From contig OV121089.1 of the NCBI GenBank assembly GCA_921293015.1, forward strand, positions 43,533,220-43,597,219: 64,000 nucleotides of DNA. The letters are read 5' to 3'. The DNA is from Phorcus lineatus (lineage: Eukaryota; Mollusca; Gastropoda; Trochida; Trochidae). The translations under genes and the position numbers were made by a program. The notes beneath the pieces are model-generated. The model made no database searches and had not been told where the DNA came from. It saw only the letters and a list, made by a program, of their open reading frames with translations. Positions 24,812 to 37,440 of this stretch are shown here, piece after piece (within the stretch, counting starts at the first letter, position 1; each line of letters starts with the position of its first letter).

Positions 24812-26050
24812 TTTGAGCACCTGTCAACAGAAACTCATGTGCAACCGGAAGTAAAATGAGAACTCCGCACACGGTTTGAAGGCGTCGCTTTCCTCTTGCA
24901 ACGGTAAAGCAATGTTGTGAAGCTTCGAGCACAGCTTTCTCGTACACGTTCAGAATGTTTCGATGGAAAGAAGTTGCTGGTAGGCCTACCAAGTCGAATG
25001 AAGTCGATGTTTGTGTATGTACATAAAAAGACACGACTATGGGGTGCAAAATTAAACTTTAATCGTTATTTTGTAAATTTAATATTTGAATGAGTATAAG
25101 CTTACTAAATGAATGGGTAGTCCTAAGCTTACTAAATAATTTAATAAGCATACTTAATAATTTAGTAAGCTTACCTATTCGTTTGATTTAGTTAGCTTAC
25201 TTATTCATTTAATAAGCTTACTAAATCAATTTGGATTAGCTATTAGAGAGACCGGAACACCATGGGATACAGATGTGGTGTTTGAAGGTTCAGTATGTTC
25301 TTGTACTTCTTCATTGTGACCTGCAGCGGTTCCTGTAACAAAAGTAGGGTGAAATTCCTCTTCGCTATTTTCATTTCGGTCCAGTTTATACATATCCCTA
25401 TCTAAAAAACAACTCAAAATGTTCTTACTCATAAATGCCCATGGGTATGATGTTACCAGTAGCCTACTTCGGTGACATCATTAATTGCCATCGTGATCCC
25501 TGAATGGGCTAGGGCCATGCATGCATTTATGGTCTGATTGCAGACTACAGACTTGTCAAGAGTCTTGAAGAGCCTGAATTTTTTGGATGCAATGTGATTT
25601 TGTGTAACTATAAGGATCTGACTGCAGCTTGTGTCTTGCACTGACCGGAAGTGTCTAACTCTTCATCAGGATATGTCCACGTGACTGATTATTCTGAAAG
25701 TAGATGTCAGGCTTAAACGTGACAAGGCTAAAATTTAGATTAGATAACATATTGAATGAGTATATCAAGTCTTCTTTAAAGTAATGTTGCTTTTAAATGT
25801 TAAGTTATTTCGATGATGGTGTAATTCGTGAATCATAAATATATGTTTCAATATTTCCGATGGGTGCAAAAAAGACTAAGCCGACCATTTTGTTTATCTT
25901 ATCCATGTGAAGGAGAAAGGGGTAGGTTTTTAATAATACATCTTTTTGTTATCCGTGATTGCCACAACATACGAGGTTTCAAATGAAAACAGGAAGTACC
26001 TACCCAGTTCTCCCCTACAGACTCCTTCACTCGTGAGGGTTATAAATAGA
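24812..26050. other. Upstream spacer of lyrm9
   Basis: Short open frames at 25226-25432 and 25453-25641 (minus) show no recognisable domain. The stretch 25096-25230 is an AT-rich run of repeated and inverted AAGCTTACTAAAT motifs. Confidence 0.4.
25096..25230. repeat. AAGCTTACTAAAT direct and inverted repeats
   Basis: At least three direct and two inverted copies of the motif within 135 bp. The central pair around 25124-25182 can pair as a hairpin. Confidence 0.6.
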
Positions 26051-26610
26051 TTTAGTGACCATGTGGCCCCTATTAAGGGCTACAGGGACAATGCCCTTAA
26101 AACGTATGACCATCGTCTCCAAAAGCAAAAGGTCTAGAAAGCTGAAATGTTGTGTACAGACGTCTTTGATTATGTGATATAAACTACATATAAAGAGTTA
26201 GTGACCCTGTGGCCCCTTAAAAGGGCCACGCCTGAAAACTTATTTACGTCTACTTCAAGCGAAGCAAATGGTCTGAAAATGGGCTGAAGTATTGTATACC
26301 TATGCCTTTGGAGATTTGTTTTTATAGCTTTGGTGACCCTGTGGCCTCTAATGAGGGTCACAGGACAACGTCTCAAAATCCTATGTTCTTTTTTCCAAAA
26401 TCAAGAGGAATACGAAGCTTAAATGTAGTGATGATGTGGCCCTGAAAATCCTTATTTGGTTTGGGGATTTTCATAAGGAAAAAGCCTAGAAAGCTGAACT
26501 TATGTGTAGACTCCTTTTGGCAAAATCGGATAATAACTTCAATATTTTGTGGCTTTCATTAAGGTCACAGCTAGAAAGCTGAAATGTGTTCATACTCTTT
26601 AACCACGTCG
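26050..26610 (+). repeat. Degenerate tandem repeat, period about 100-140 bp
   Basis: The motif GTGACCCTGTGGCC recurs near 26058, 26200 and 26331, with weaker copies near 26433 and 26547. Each is followed by a second motif of the AGAAAGCTGAAATGT type (about 26137, 26490, 26570). Units are diverged; no ORF. Confidence 0.6.
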
Positions 26611-26672
26611 GGTTAAACTACTATGGCCTAAGCCTTTCTATGATTTATTTTACAGCTTGCTGAGTTACAGAG

Positions 26673-26925
26673 GTGAGGTGAGTTGGCGTTTAACGCCGCT
26701 TTCAATATTATTACACTTATATCGCGGCTGCTAGTATAATTGCAGGGAGAAAGCCCGCAACACCATTGTGGCTATGCATTGCGGTGAAACCTGCGAGCAT
26801 CGGCTGGAACTAGCTAACCACGGGTGGTACTGCGCTGAAACTCAGTGTAGCATTGCACTCAAACCTGACTGCGTGTAGAACAGTTCTCTACTACAGACAA
26901 AGTTGCCGAGCCCTCTTGATCCGAA
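26673..26925 (-). mobile_element. tRNA-derived SINE, long copy
   Basis: Flanked by a 15-bp direct repeat TGCTGAGTTACAGAG (26658-26672 and 26926-26940), a target-site duplication typical of LINE-driven insertion. The body shares about 150 bp with the copies at 42856 and 58535: AACGCCGCTTTC, TATCGCGGCTGCTAGTAT and GAAAGCCCGCAACACCATTGTGGCTATG. The tail is CTCACCTCACCT on the minus strand. Confidence 0.85.
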
Positions 26926-26989
26926 TGCTGAGTTACAGAGCCCCTAGCTCTATTGCCCATTATTGAATGAAAGTCAGTTGAATTTGTTT

Positions 26990-27060
26990 TAAACAAGACG
27001 CCGCGAATGGCTGAAATATTGCCCAAGCGGCGTTAAACAATAACTCAGTCAGTCAGTTTA
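26990..27060. repeat. SINE-related fragment
   Basis: GCCGCGAATGGCTGAAATATTGCCCAAGCGGCGTTAAAC followed by (CAGT)n. It resembles repeat tails common in gastropod genomes. Confidence 0.4.
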
Positions 27061-27262
27061 AACAAGAAGTATTTAATAGCATCTAAAGAAAGCTGAGGTG
27101 AGTCGAGATGGTGTGACATGCCATAAAATCGCTGATTCAGCGAAAAAATGCGTACTTGAGTGCCTTAAAATTGATTAGTTTCAATCCTTTAATTATTTTC
27201 AATGAATGAAAAATGATGTCATAAATGCTTTGCAATAGATAGTAAAACATTTAAAGATTAAA

Positions 27263-27621
27263 TACCGTATTCGGCCCTAACCACATAAAACCACGAAAAA
27301 GTTAGAACCCCCTTCTCATATCTTGCAGTTCATGATGAACCAAGCTAGTTTAACTGAACATCTACCTTGAACCGGGTTCCATTAGTCAGGTAGCTTCATA
27401 GGAAGTGTACATCTTGCAAATACGCAACTGTCTATGGTGGCCAGTAAAAACCAATAAACCATTCAACCTTGAAGTGATTTAAATGGCCGAATGTATTCGT
27501 TTCTGAGGTTTTAGAATAAAATATTTTTATTCATTCCATCGGATTTTAAGGCAAGCGATTTTATGGGTCCCTACTTTTAAATTTCTGAGGGTCCAAAGCG
27601 CTCACTATGTCAAATACGGTA
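27263..27621. mobile_element. Small DNA element with TACCGTATT ends
   Basis: A perfect 9-bp terminal inverted repeat TACCGTATT...AATACGGTA, 359 bp apart, with TA at the outer ends as expected for a mariner-type target. No ORF. The ends resemble those of 10843-11840. Confidence 0.5.
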
Positions 27622-27856
27622 ATATATTTATGTCAGGATCATTTTTATTGAGAGGTAACTAGGTGACTAACATTTGACATTAAATCTAGTCAGTGCTTTT
27701 GAAGCAACACAAGCTAGTATTTCTGAGTAACGTACATCGAGACAGGATAGGGTCTAGTCTCAGAGACAGAAGCGTGGGGTTATATTGGTCTTGAGAGTAC
27801 CTCAAGCCTGGACAGGATTTTTAAATATTCGTTAATAATCACATCAATTATAAACC

Positions 27857-28259
27857 TTAAAGAGCCACTCCGTGAGTTGTTTTGAGTCATATATGCCAAA
27901 CTTAAACAATGGTGTAATTTGATCGCGAAGTATCTACTTTTACCAAAAAGACACATTTTTAAGCTTGCAAGCTTCTTACAGTGACAATATGAAGGTAGAA
28001 CGTCGCAGGAGGGCAGTAAGGAGTTGATAGTGTTTGTTAGGTTATATAACTAGTATCCATGTATATTGGACGTGAAATCTACACCTCTTTACATTTAAAG
28101 GGATGTTTTTATATTTCCATGGAAAACAAGTTTGTGTTATATATACGTCTCTTGGACATGAAAAGTTAAGATGTTTTGATTTTAGATCACCACATATGAT
28201 ATTTAGGTTCGTATCAAAGGTAAGTAATATGTTATGAAAATCACGGAGTCGCTCTTTAA
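27857..28259 (+). mobile_element. TTAA MITE, copy 2
   Basis: TTAA followed by AGAGCCACTCCGTGAG at left. At right, TCACGGAGTCGCTCT and then TTAA. 403 bp. TTAA at both outer edges fits a piggyBac-like or other TTAA-targeting transposase. Internal sequence matches copies 1 and 3. Confidence 0.85.
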
Positions 28260-28329
28260 CTGATGCTTTTCTTTTGTTCTTTTGATACACAATGTTGTGT
28301 ATGTTATGTCATAGGACAAGGGAAGTATG

Positions 28330-28670
28330 GAGTTTACGAGGGGATATAAAAAAGTTTCAATTATTACAGACACATATCAAAGGTACAAACTTTATTTTGT
28401 TCTCATGTTTTTAAGACTCCTCTAAATAGTCACCATCCAGAGATACACATTTTCCCCATCGCTTCTTGACCTTGCGCAGACCTGAATAGAAAACCCCTGA
28501 TTTAATGGAAAACCAAACCTCCACCTCTCGACTGATGTCATTGGTGTCCTCAAAACGACGTCCACGAAGTGGATTTTTCATCTCGAGGAACAAGAAGAAG
28601 TCACTTGGTGCAAGATCGGGTGAATAGGGGGGATGCGGTAAGAGCATTGTACCCTTATCAAAGTGTTGAA
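28330..28670 (-). mobile_element. Mariner transposase C-terminal remnant
   Basis: The minus-strand frame 28647-28411 encodes HPPYSPDLAPSDFFLF, the third catalytic Asp region of mariner transposases (DDD class), then WGKCVSLDGDYLEES. The 5' two thirds of the gene is missing. Left of it ACGAGGGGATATAAAAAAGTTT (from about 28336) looks like a decayed 3' terminal repeat. Confidence 0.85.
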
Positions 28671-28679
28671 CGATTAAGT

Positions 28680-29520
28680 TTTCAATTCTGCTTATACATA
28701 CACACTGTTCTGAAAAGAGCTTGTATTATATGCTCTGATGTATTCAAGGCAGTACTTATGTCTTGCGTACTTCCATGAATGCATTCGAACTAGGGAGAGT
28801 TACCTCCCTGCAGACGTGCGCCAGCCGGATGTGAAATTCTAATCGTGAACTTTGGGCTAAGATGGCCACAATCACTTAACTGTGAGAAATTTCCTCCACT
28901 TTATGCAAATTATTTTGCAGACTACGACCAAACATAATGCCCACGACAACGTCACGACGTGTTCGATTTAAAGGATAATTTATTAGGACTGGTTATAATC
29001 GTTCGAAATACTATTCAAATAAATTGTAAAAATACATAAGTTGTAAGAAAGTAAATGGATGAATTATTCATGCCGTTTTTATTTAATCTCTAATTGATTT
29101 ATACACCTTTTTCAAAGACAAATGATACAAGGTTTAGAATAAATTTTCCATTGCTTCAGCAATCCCGTGGATGAATACAAAAATAAAATAAAATTCATTA
29201 ATTCATACACAGCTTTGGCACCGGAATTCACAACATGCGAACAATGAAGAGTGTTTCAGATTAGAGGTTTACAAGCTTGAAATTTTGAGTGAGCAAACAG
29301 TTTAACTACTACATGGTTAAGACGATTAAAATATTGAGAATGTTGTCGACATCAAATTATGAAAAGTAAAAAGCAAAATTCCAGGATCTTATAGAAAAAC
29401 AAAAAGAATGTTATCAATGAAAATGAAATGAAAAACAAATACGTCTATAATATTTAAACTTACAACCAATCACCAAATAAATAAATTGATACCAATGTTT
29501 AAAAACACAAAATATGACTG
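28680..29520. other. Spacer, no gene seen
   Basis: AT-rich. Probably the 3' UTR and flank of the ninjurin gene at its right end. Confidence 0.4.
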
Positions 29521-32500
29521 TTACTGTTTGCCACTGATATCAATCTCAAATGCATTTATCAGGACATTCAAAACTGTGATTAAAAATATCATAGCCACGG
29601 TCACGTTGTTCAGTATTTCCACTCTGTCGCGCGACTTTTCACTGCGCATTTTTTGGAAGCCGAGGACTACAAGAAGAATCCCAGCCAAGGTTTGCAGAAT
29701 GATTGACAGGGAGATCATAACAATCACAGCTGAATGCATTCCATTTCTCGCATCAGCCGGTATCATCAAGAGGCTTTTCAGTTGCGAAGCGTTGGCCAAT
29801 AGGAGCGCCACGTCTAGCATTCCTTGGGAGGCGGTCTTCTTGGTGACGTAAGAGTTTGTTGCTAAAAGTTCTTTACCATCACTCTGAAGAAAAATATAGT
29901 CAAATATATTATAAAATAATAATAGCATTATTATACCGCGCATATATCCATGACAAAGCATGCTCAAAGCGCCATGAGTATTATTACACTGGAGGGATAG
30001 TATGTTCGGTGCCGCCGATTAACAAGCTCTTCGCGCGACCGTATAGGTCCGTTCTTTCCCCTTGTTCCGGTACCCATTTGTACAGCTGGGTGAACTGAGT
30101 GCAAAGTTGATGAAGTGTCTTGCCCAGGGACACAACACAGGATGAGACCAAAGTCACAAATTTTCATTCATAAAGATGGTTTCAAATAAACATGTTCAGA
30201 GAAAAACAAGAAAACACTCCTTTATTGTCATTCAATTCTTTTTACATTTGGTATCGACACAAAATAAACGTATGATTTAAAATACCTATCTTTTCAATAT
30301 GTGTTTAAAGTTTTCATTCCAGATCCCACTGAGAGTAATTTTAGAAGGTAGCGCCAAAAGCTGAGAAAAGATGTGTTAAACATTCTAAATTAACATAAGT
30401 ACAGTAAGCACGAGATATTAAAAAAATATCAAACATAAGGGTTTTTTAAAATTCCCTATGGAGGGTGTACATCAAACGAATTTGATTATAGTGACAAATG
30501 AGAATACAGTTTTAATGAGAAACATCTCGTAAATCAAACACGATGCAAGATACATGCATGTAGTACTAAATACTTCATGATGCGGCATCTGCTATGCTCA
30601 AAATTTTATTTTCAATTTTGCGGCTCATTTCACGTTAACATTCCTTTAATTTTATATCAAAGTATAAAGAATGCTTGAAAGGAAATAAATTTAACATTTT
30701 TACAAACTTTAGTTTACAGAAGATGAACCAAATCTGTACTTTCTGTTAAAAACAGATTGTGATATGTTCTCATTTAGTCATTTGCTTCAATGAAACGAAG
30801 AAAAGGGAACTACCTATTGCAAAACATTAGAATACATGACTGGGAGTTCTTGCTAAGTCTGGTATGTTCCTAAAATTGTTATTAATAATGATATAATATT
30901 AATCCAATGTGTTATGCACTATCACATAATGCTTGGAAACGTCGCATACAATGAATAAAGAAGTTGTTATCCATATATTTCTTGTCATTATCGTCATTCA
31001 AACTTCTAAAATGCCTCTGAAAGAAACTATCACATAGAGACATGTACTTTCGGATTATAATATACAAAACAAATTCCATTTCTAAAGCACCAACTCATTT
31101 TTTTGTTCTGTTTTCTTTACATAACAAAATCCTGAGGCTGACCTTAACGTGTTCTCTGCGTATTATTGGTAAGCGATGTCTTCCTCTTCACGAATTGGGC
31201 TGGGTTTTGTCAAATAGCCTTGTATTTGAGAGGTGGAATGTCTGGAGAGTCATATTTCTAGCTTTTTCCTATGATAATTAGAACCTCAGAGCATTAAAGT
31301 GGTCCCTTGAGTTTTTTGGGGTTTTTCGCAAGTCTGTATTTAAGGAAAAAGGTCTCATCATTTACAACTTTTAGTATTTCGTCTTCAATAGGGCAAAGGT
31401 TTAGGATAATGACAAATAAGGATTACAGACAAAATGAATTACATTTGCGACTAATTTGTCACGTGACGAGGTATAGAACAAAAATCGAAATGCCCAAATG
31501 AGTAACAGAGGCAACAGCTCTATCTTTAACAGTTAAGGAGGGTATTGTCGACTGACTTTGCTGTTACATTTTTTTCATTTATTTCAACAATACAAGCATG
31601 ACCTGTGAAAGGAACTGGCTCAGCTATGTTATCATAGAATGTTTACTGCAGAAATGTTCGCCAAGTTCCACATAATCCAAAGTTAATTCCGAATGTCAGC
31701 AAAAGCTTAGTGGAGTACAAACAAAGAATCATTAGAGTTACAGCTGTAAAATGTGTGAATGGATTTACATTTAGGGGAGAAAATGATAGGGAAAGAGAGA
31801 AAATGCACAATTATGATTACCGCTATTCTTTCCCAACAGGCAGCTCCGTCAAAAATTCCTATACAATCAATGACGGAACGACCTCCATGGGGAGAGAATG
31901 GATAAACGCCTAAATCGTTTAGATGATTACCACAACACTCGTACATGGACGAAATCATTCAACCTTTGTTCCGTTAGGCGGTCAAATGCGAGCTATACAG
32001 TATATTATCAGCCAAATCATACTTACTTTGTACCGGATTTAAAAGCTTCCTCCTATTAATTTTATCATATTTTTTAAATCCTAAATCAGTAGCATTCAAA
32101 AAAAAAGATCAGGGATCATAAAAGAGATACTTCTTGTCGAGAACAAGATATTCTTTTGTAGATATCATTCTATTGTTTGCCCGTGTAGTATTAACAGTAT
32201 TAATAACCCTTTCAAGCAATTTGCTTTGATATGTTACATAAACGTTGATGTTGAACGCTAAATTGGTTACATTTTATTTGTTACTTTTTCCCCGACAATA
32301 CATACTTATATGTTGTTTTAATTTATCAAAATAATCATAGTAGTTTCTTTGCTGTATTGTTCAGGTTTCTGGCAGCAAATTCTGGGATAGAATTCAACAC
32401 ATGTTTCGACCACCCGTGTATATCAGCAGAGAGCTTTGTTTAAGTGCTGCGAGTAAGAGACATATGGCGCTGGTCCCACACTCCACTGTCTAGCTATCCT

Positions 32501-32945
32501 TTTCATCTTATTGAACACTCATAAACAACATCATTAAAATAATAACAAAGCATTTGATCTGAATGAAGACATGGTAAGTCAAAGTTGAAATAATAGAAAA
32601 ACATAGATATTCTCTACTACAGTGGAATAATTTCGCATATAAATGAATGTCATAAGTAATTTTTCTTGTCATTTATAGGTCTTGCTACTCCCCTTATGTA
32701 TCTAGATCTAGACTAGCAACAAAAAATCTAGACTGAATACAAGGCTCTGAAGTATTCGTTGGTACGATTGAACAGCACCCGGCCCTGTTGAGACCCTACT
32801 TGAGGAGAGATCATATATATACAAGATCCCATCTTATGATGTCATTGAACACCAACTTACCGTGCATTGTATGGTTCAATGAAGAACACGCTTTACTTAC
32901 AGTTTTGGGTGGCGCTTTTTCAAATACGCCGATCGTTTCGTCCAT
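29521..32945 (-). CDS. Ninjurin family membrane protein
   Basis: Two coding exons on the minus strand: 32945-32901 (15 codons, MDETIGVFEKAPPKT) and 29883-29521 (120 codons and stop). They join in phase 0 with a GTAAGT donor and a TTTTTCTTCAG acceptor, giving 135 aa. The diagnostic ninjurin core is present: NSYVTKKTASQGMLD, then VALLLANASQLK, then two hydrophobic segments (about residues 64-88 and 104-124) separated by a basic linker, ending in LNNV and INAFEI. Ninjurins are small plasma-membrane proteins with an amphipathic helix before the two TM helices. NINJ1 oligomerises to rupture the membrane during lytic cell death, and the family was first known from nerve-injury adhesion. NINJ1 versus NINJ2 cannot be decided for an invertebrate. 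The N-terminus rests on the first exon, which is well supported by donor and phase. Confidence 0.9.
30000..30165. repeat. Dispersed repeat fragment in ninjurin intron
   Basis: Contains GGTACCCATTTGTACAGCTG, then GGTGAACTGAGTG and AAGTGTCTTGCCCAGGGACA, a block I recognise as a widespread repeat in marine invertebrate genomes. The rest of intron 1 (30166-32900) shows no exon. Confidence 0.5.
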
Positions 32946-33301
32946 CTTATCCGGTCTGAGGTTTGCACCGAGCAGCTAAATGTGCACTAACGCTGAGCTC
33001 AGGAACACATGTGACAAATAAACAGTGCAGGGAGTTGACTTCGAATGCGTCCCATTTAAATACCAGACAGCTACAGTGAATTACCGTTTATAGCGCTCTC
33101 CAATGAAATTCAGAAGCATTGTTCTTGTGAAATGTCACATGTAAGTTGTCACATCAGAATCGATGTAGGGATAGAAAATGTATCATTAATTGCGAAATTA
33201 CTTCGTCATAGTATAAACGTGGACTAGATTGTACATGTAATTTGATAATTATTAGAAGAGATGAAATTAGAAGGAATAGATTGCTATACAATATGTAACT
33301 C

Positions 33302-33545
33302 CGTACACTTGATATATTCAAGAACATATGCACTTGTACACCTCCTATATTAAAGAACACATATCCTTGTCCACTTGGTATATTCAAGAACACATCTACT
33401 TCAATCTCATCTTTAAAAAATCTAATATTGCTGCACTACGTTACGCAGATTGTATTGGAGCATTTAGATTTCATTTTAATGAGATTGCATCTACTTGTAC
33501 ACTTGTTATATTCAAGAATTGGTGTACTTGTACATTTCATGCATC
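33302..33545 (+). repeat. Degenerate 36-bp tandem repeats
   Basis: The motif CACTTG-TATATTCAAGAACACAT recurs about three times at 33302-33390 and again near 33495-33545. The frames on both strands are artefacts of this repeat. Confidence 0.5.
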
Positions 33546-33899
33546 AAGGAACATGGGATCCAACCTGTGACCTGACATTGATATTACAGGATTTTTAAAA
33601 ATAACCATTTGATTGAGGTTCTCATATTGTCTCGGCCATGGTTTCATGTGGTTCATCATACACCTCGCTCTTAGTCGGTCAATTTTACATTCCAAAACAG
33701 AAATATTTCTCAAAGGCCCTTTTTTATAAGCCGCATCGGGCGAGATTCGTTTACATACACTTTCAGCATCTTTGCGTTTAGCACTTTAGAAGAAAAAATA
33801 AAAGTAGATTTGAAGGAGAGAGAGCGATTTTATTCAGCAATGGAGGTCGCGTGGCCCGGAGAACAATTACAGAAAAAGTGTACAATTTATACAAATATA

Positions 33900-35760
33900 A
33901 TGAACATGTTGGTGTGCGAGCTTAAATTCATACATACAAATTTCCTTTTAAGTATATAGCAAAATGTTTTAGCACATTTTCATTTTTGCAAGACAAAAGT
34001 TCAACAAAATTTTGCTGCGTTGGACAAAATCGATTTGGTATGAGTTTCGTTCTACTTTCCAGAAAGAAAGGACAAACAAGAACAAAATGAAATTCATCTT
34101 CAACAGTTCGTAAGTTACAACGATCACATAATAATTCAGAATAAGATGTGTATAAGAAGTACATTTTTCAAATCCTTATTAATGTCAAAACTTAGATACT
34201 TTTCTTGTCCAAATATAGTTTTAAAGGATGAATATGTTTTAAGACATGTTGATGATTCTATTTGTCCATACCAAGATTGGATGTCTTAATCTATGCAAGT
34301 TTGTTTGAACTAAGTCATGAATAGAGATACATTTCCACATTCCTGAAACATCCAGGCATATGAATAACCAGTCTGAAAAAGTAACAATCTAAAACGTGAA
34401 GCTCAGTTTACACTGCCTGCTTCATCCCGTGCTTTCAGCATGTTATAACAGGCGTGGGGATTTCGTGACGAGTCCATGTGAATCAACCTACACCAGTATT
34501 TAATATATCGACAAAAATATACGTATAGAGAGATGGTAGCGCCCCATTTCACCCTGAACCGCTTTTGATGAAGATACATGTATTTTACTTACACTCACAT
34601 AGGTTTCGAAAAAATTACTCTGGACTTTTTCTACACTTTCTCGAAACTTAATTCCCCATATTTCGCTACCATTACAAGCAACTGGAGAAATCTTTATATC
34701 AAATATAGACAAAATAACATTCATTGAAAGATTTGGGTAACATTTCATCAACTGGTAAATAGGAAAACATGCTTTAGAGGCTTGGTTAGCTGGGGTTTCA
34801 CATTTATAATAAGAAACTGTTTTCAGCTCATTGCCCTTATAGTACCACTTTTCTACCTTCTTGAGTTTTCCACTATTACGAAAAACAATTACGTTTGATT
34901 TTTCCATATTTACAACCCATTTATTGCTGAATTTTTCTAAAACGTTCAACTTCCATTGTAAATCAGCAACAAAATCTGCAACTAATACATTAACATCTGC
35001 AAAGAGTAGCACTTTTATGACTTCGATTGCATCATTTACAAAAATGCCTCTAGAATCGTCATTTTGTAAATCAACAGCCCACTGGTTAATGAAAAATATG
35101 AATAAATGAGGACTTAACATACAACCTTGTCTAACTCCGCTTGACGTATTGAATATATCGGTGACATAGTTACCGATTTTAACACAAGCAAAAACATTCT
35201 TGTACATACTTTCCAAAATATACTATAGTTTACCATGAATTCCATGTTGTAATAACTGATATAGCAGTTTACTTCTATCAACAGAATCAAATGCCTTTCG
35301 AAAATCTATAAATGCAGCGTAAAAGCGATGCTTAGGTTTTCGTACATATTTCTGTACCAATGATTGTAGTACAAAAATATTATTCATGGTAGAATAGATT
35401 TGCCGAAAACTGGCTTGTGTTTCTGAAAGAATATCATTTAATTCAATCCAGGTTCTCAGTCTACGTTCTATGAAACATGTACACAATTTACCAAGGACAT
35501 TTAAGAGTAAAATGCCCCTGTTATTATTTGGATCAGCTGAATTTCCTTTCTTTTATAAAGGAAGAATCATACCTACATTCCAAGAATCAGGGAAAATTCC
35601 ACTTTCTAATATTAAATTAAAAAGTAATTGAATGTAGGTTATTAGTTGTGGAGAATTTTTATAAAATTCTGACGGGATTCCATCAATACCAGATTTGAAG
35701 GAGTGATATATGAAACCCAAATTAGCTTCCACATCCACAGGCCACATTATACTAATATAC
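33900..35760 (-). mobile_element. Decayed LINE, second copy of the HSD-intron family
   Basis: Minus-strand fragments in order: 35747-35553 (RT start, GIDGIPSEFY), 35486-35223 (FIDFRKAFDSVDR), 35216-34500 (GVRQGC-SP, then the catalytic site reading FADV rather than FADD), and 34164-33928 (CxxC...EDEFHFVLVCP knuckle). Frames are interrupted. The second catalytic Asp is lost, so the element is inactive. No endonuclease domain is seen upstream. Confidence 0.85.
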
Positions 35761-35769
35761 GTTTCTATA

Positions 35770-37440
35770 CGTTTTCAAAAACTCTTTATGTGATTATTTC
35801 TACATTTTGATAAATATTTCCCCCTTGTACTTAACATGCAGTTAAGCCGTGTTTATATCACAAACGTCAGAACATTTTAGATTTGTTTTCCAGAAAACAG
35901 TGTCAGTTTTCGAAATGTCAAACACACATGTGCTTCAAATTGAAAGTAGAATTTATAATGATAGTAAATAGATTAAATGTTTAATGATTTAAAGTATATC
36001 AAGGATACACATCGTTGGTTTGAGTCATGGAAGTTATCCACGTTGTAGATTAGTATTACGTGTTCTCAAAATGGTACCTGCAATTCTTCAGGTATTGAAA
36101 TTATTGTTTAATCTATATAGACTACCATGTCGAACTACAAAACAGTCCAAGAATTCTAAAGGTTTTTTTGGTTTTGCTTTTGTTTGCATGGAGTAAAATT
36201 TATATAAACAATAAATGTAACAGAACTCTGTATGTTTTCTGAACCTAGATTCTGTTTAGTTGATATCAGAAACCTAAATTTTATCACGTAGTTTCGGTTA
36301 CGAGGGCAACAGTTATTGTCGGTAAAAAGTCAGTACCCTCACAACTGAAGTCGTGATTTCTGAAAATGTGAACATGAATATCATTTCTTTGAAGAAATGA
36401 ATCACAATATCTACATTTTTCAAATAATGAATGATAAATTTAGTGAAATTATCGTGACAATCTCATAGAATCACATCTATGTTTTAAAAACAGGGGATGA
36501 TTAATTTGTTTTCAATATGTATACATCACATTAGCCAGGAGTCTGCACAAAAGAGGTCATAGCCCCGGTAGACATCAAGGTAAAGAGTCACGAAATCTTC
36601 AATTAATAATCTCAATTGGCAATGGAGTTTGTACACAAGCTTTCAGATTTCCAAGATTTTTGTGTACAAAAAACGTTTTTAAGGTGTGAGCCCTGTTGGT
36701 CACAGAATCAACACGATGAATATAGTATAGTGTTGGCGATTATTACCTACCTGTGTGGGTCCGTATCTTGCTTTGGACTCGAACCCGAAAAATCATTTAA
36801 GAAATACACGTATGAAGATCGGATGATCCTATGTATGCAAATGTTACATGTTCACTGTCTAAAATGCATGTATTCCTATAGATGAAACGCTATAAAATGT
36901 TACACGCATGGATAGGAATTTGAGAATACGCAATATCAAACAGTATGCATTGCGCAGGTATATGCAAAATAGAACAAATTAAGCAGGAGCAACTAAACAA
37001 GCTGAGTATAGTTAGTCAGGTTACCTGCGCTCATCTTGCCATTCCTTTTGTGAAATTAACCACGACGTTAAGGGTGAGTTATCTTGTGAAAATGTAAGAG
37101 CAGGTGAACTGCTGCCATTTGATTTTTCTAAATATCATATAGAAAATCAAGTTATAATATAATTAACGCTAATTACCTTTAAACTTCTCAAACTTTCTCG
37201 AAAAAGGATACGTTTGAACCAATCGGATTCGCTGTTAAAAACAAAGGCAAAATATAGTCGCAAGCGACGACAAAAGGATTCAGCGCAAAAAAAAAACACA
37301 TTCAGTAGAAACATAGTGATGTTAGCCAGTTTCCCTGAAAGTTTCATGAGGATTAGAGCATGCATTAAGCTACTGCAGCAAGTTTCATCTGACCTCATCT
37401 CCTAAGCATATTGCGGTTTTTGCAAAGAAGTGGTGAGAAA
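35770..37440. other. Spacer, no gene seen
   Basis: The open frame at 36616-36885 has no recognisable domain or splice support. Confidence 0.4.

Noticed and set aside
29964..30167. 67-codon ORF in the ninjurin intron
   Set aside because: Overlaps a dispersed repeat fragment found widely in marine invertebrates; no splice support.
33154..33570. Overlapping ORFs of about 80 codons on both strands
   Set aside because: Both are products of the 36-bp tandem repeat.
36616..36885. 89-codon ORF with several Cys residues
   Set aside because: No recognisable domain, no flanking splice sites and AT-rich surroundings.
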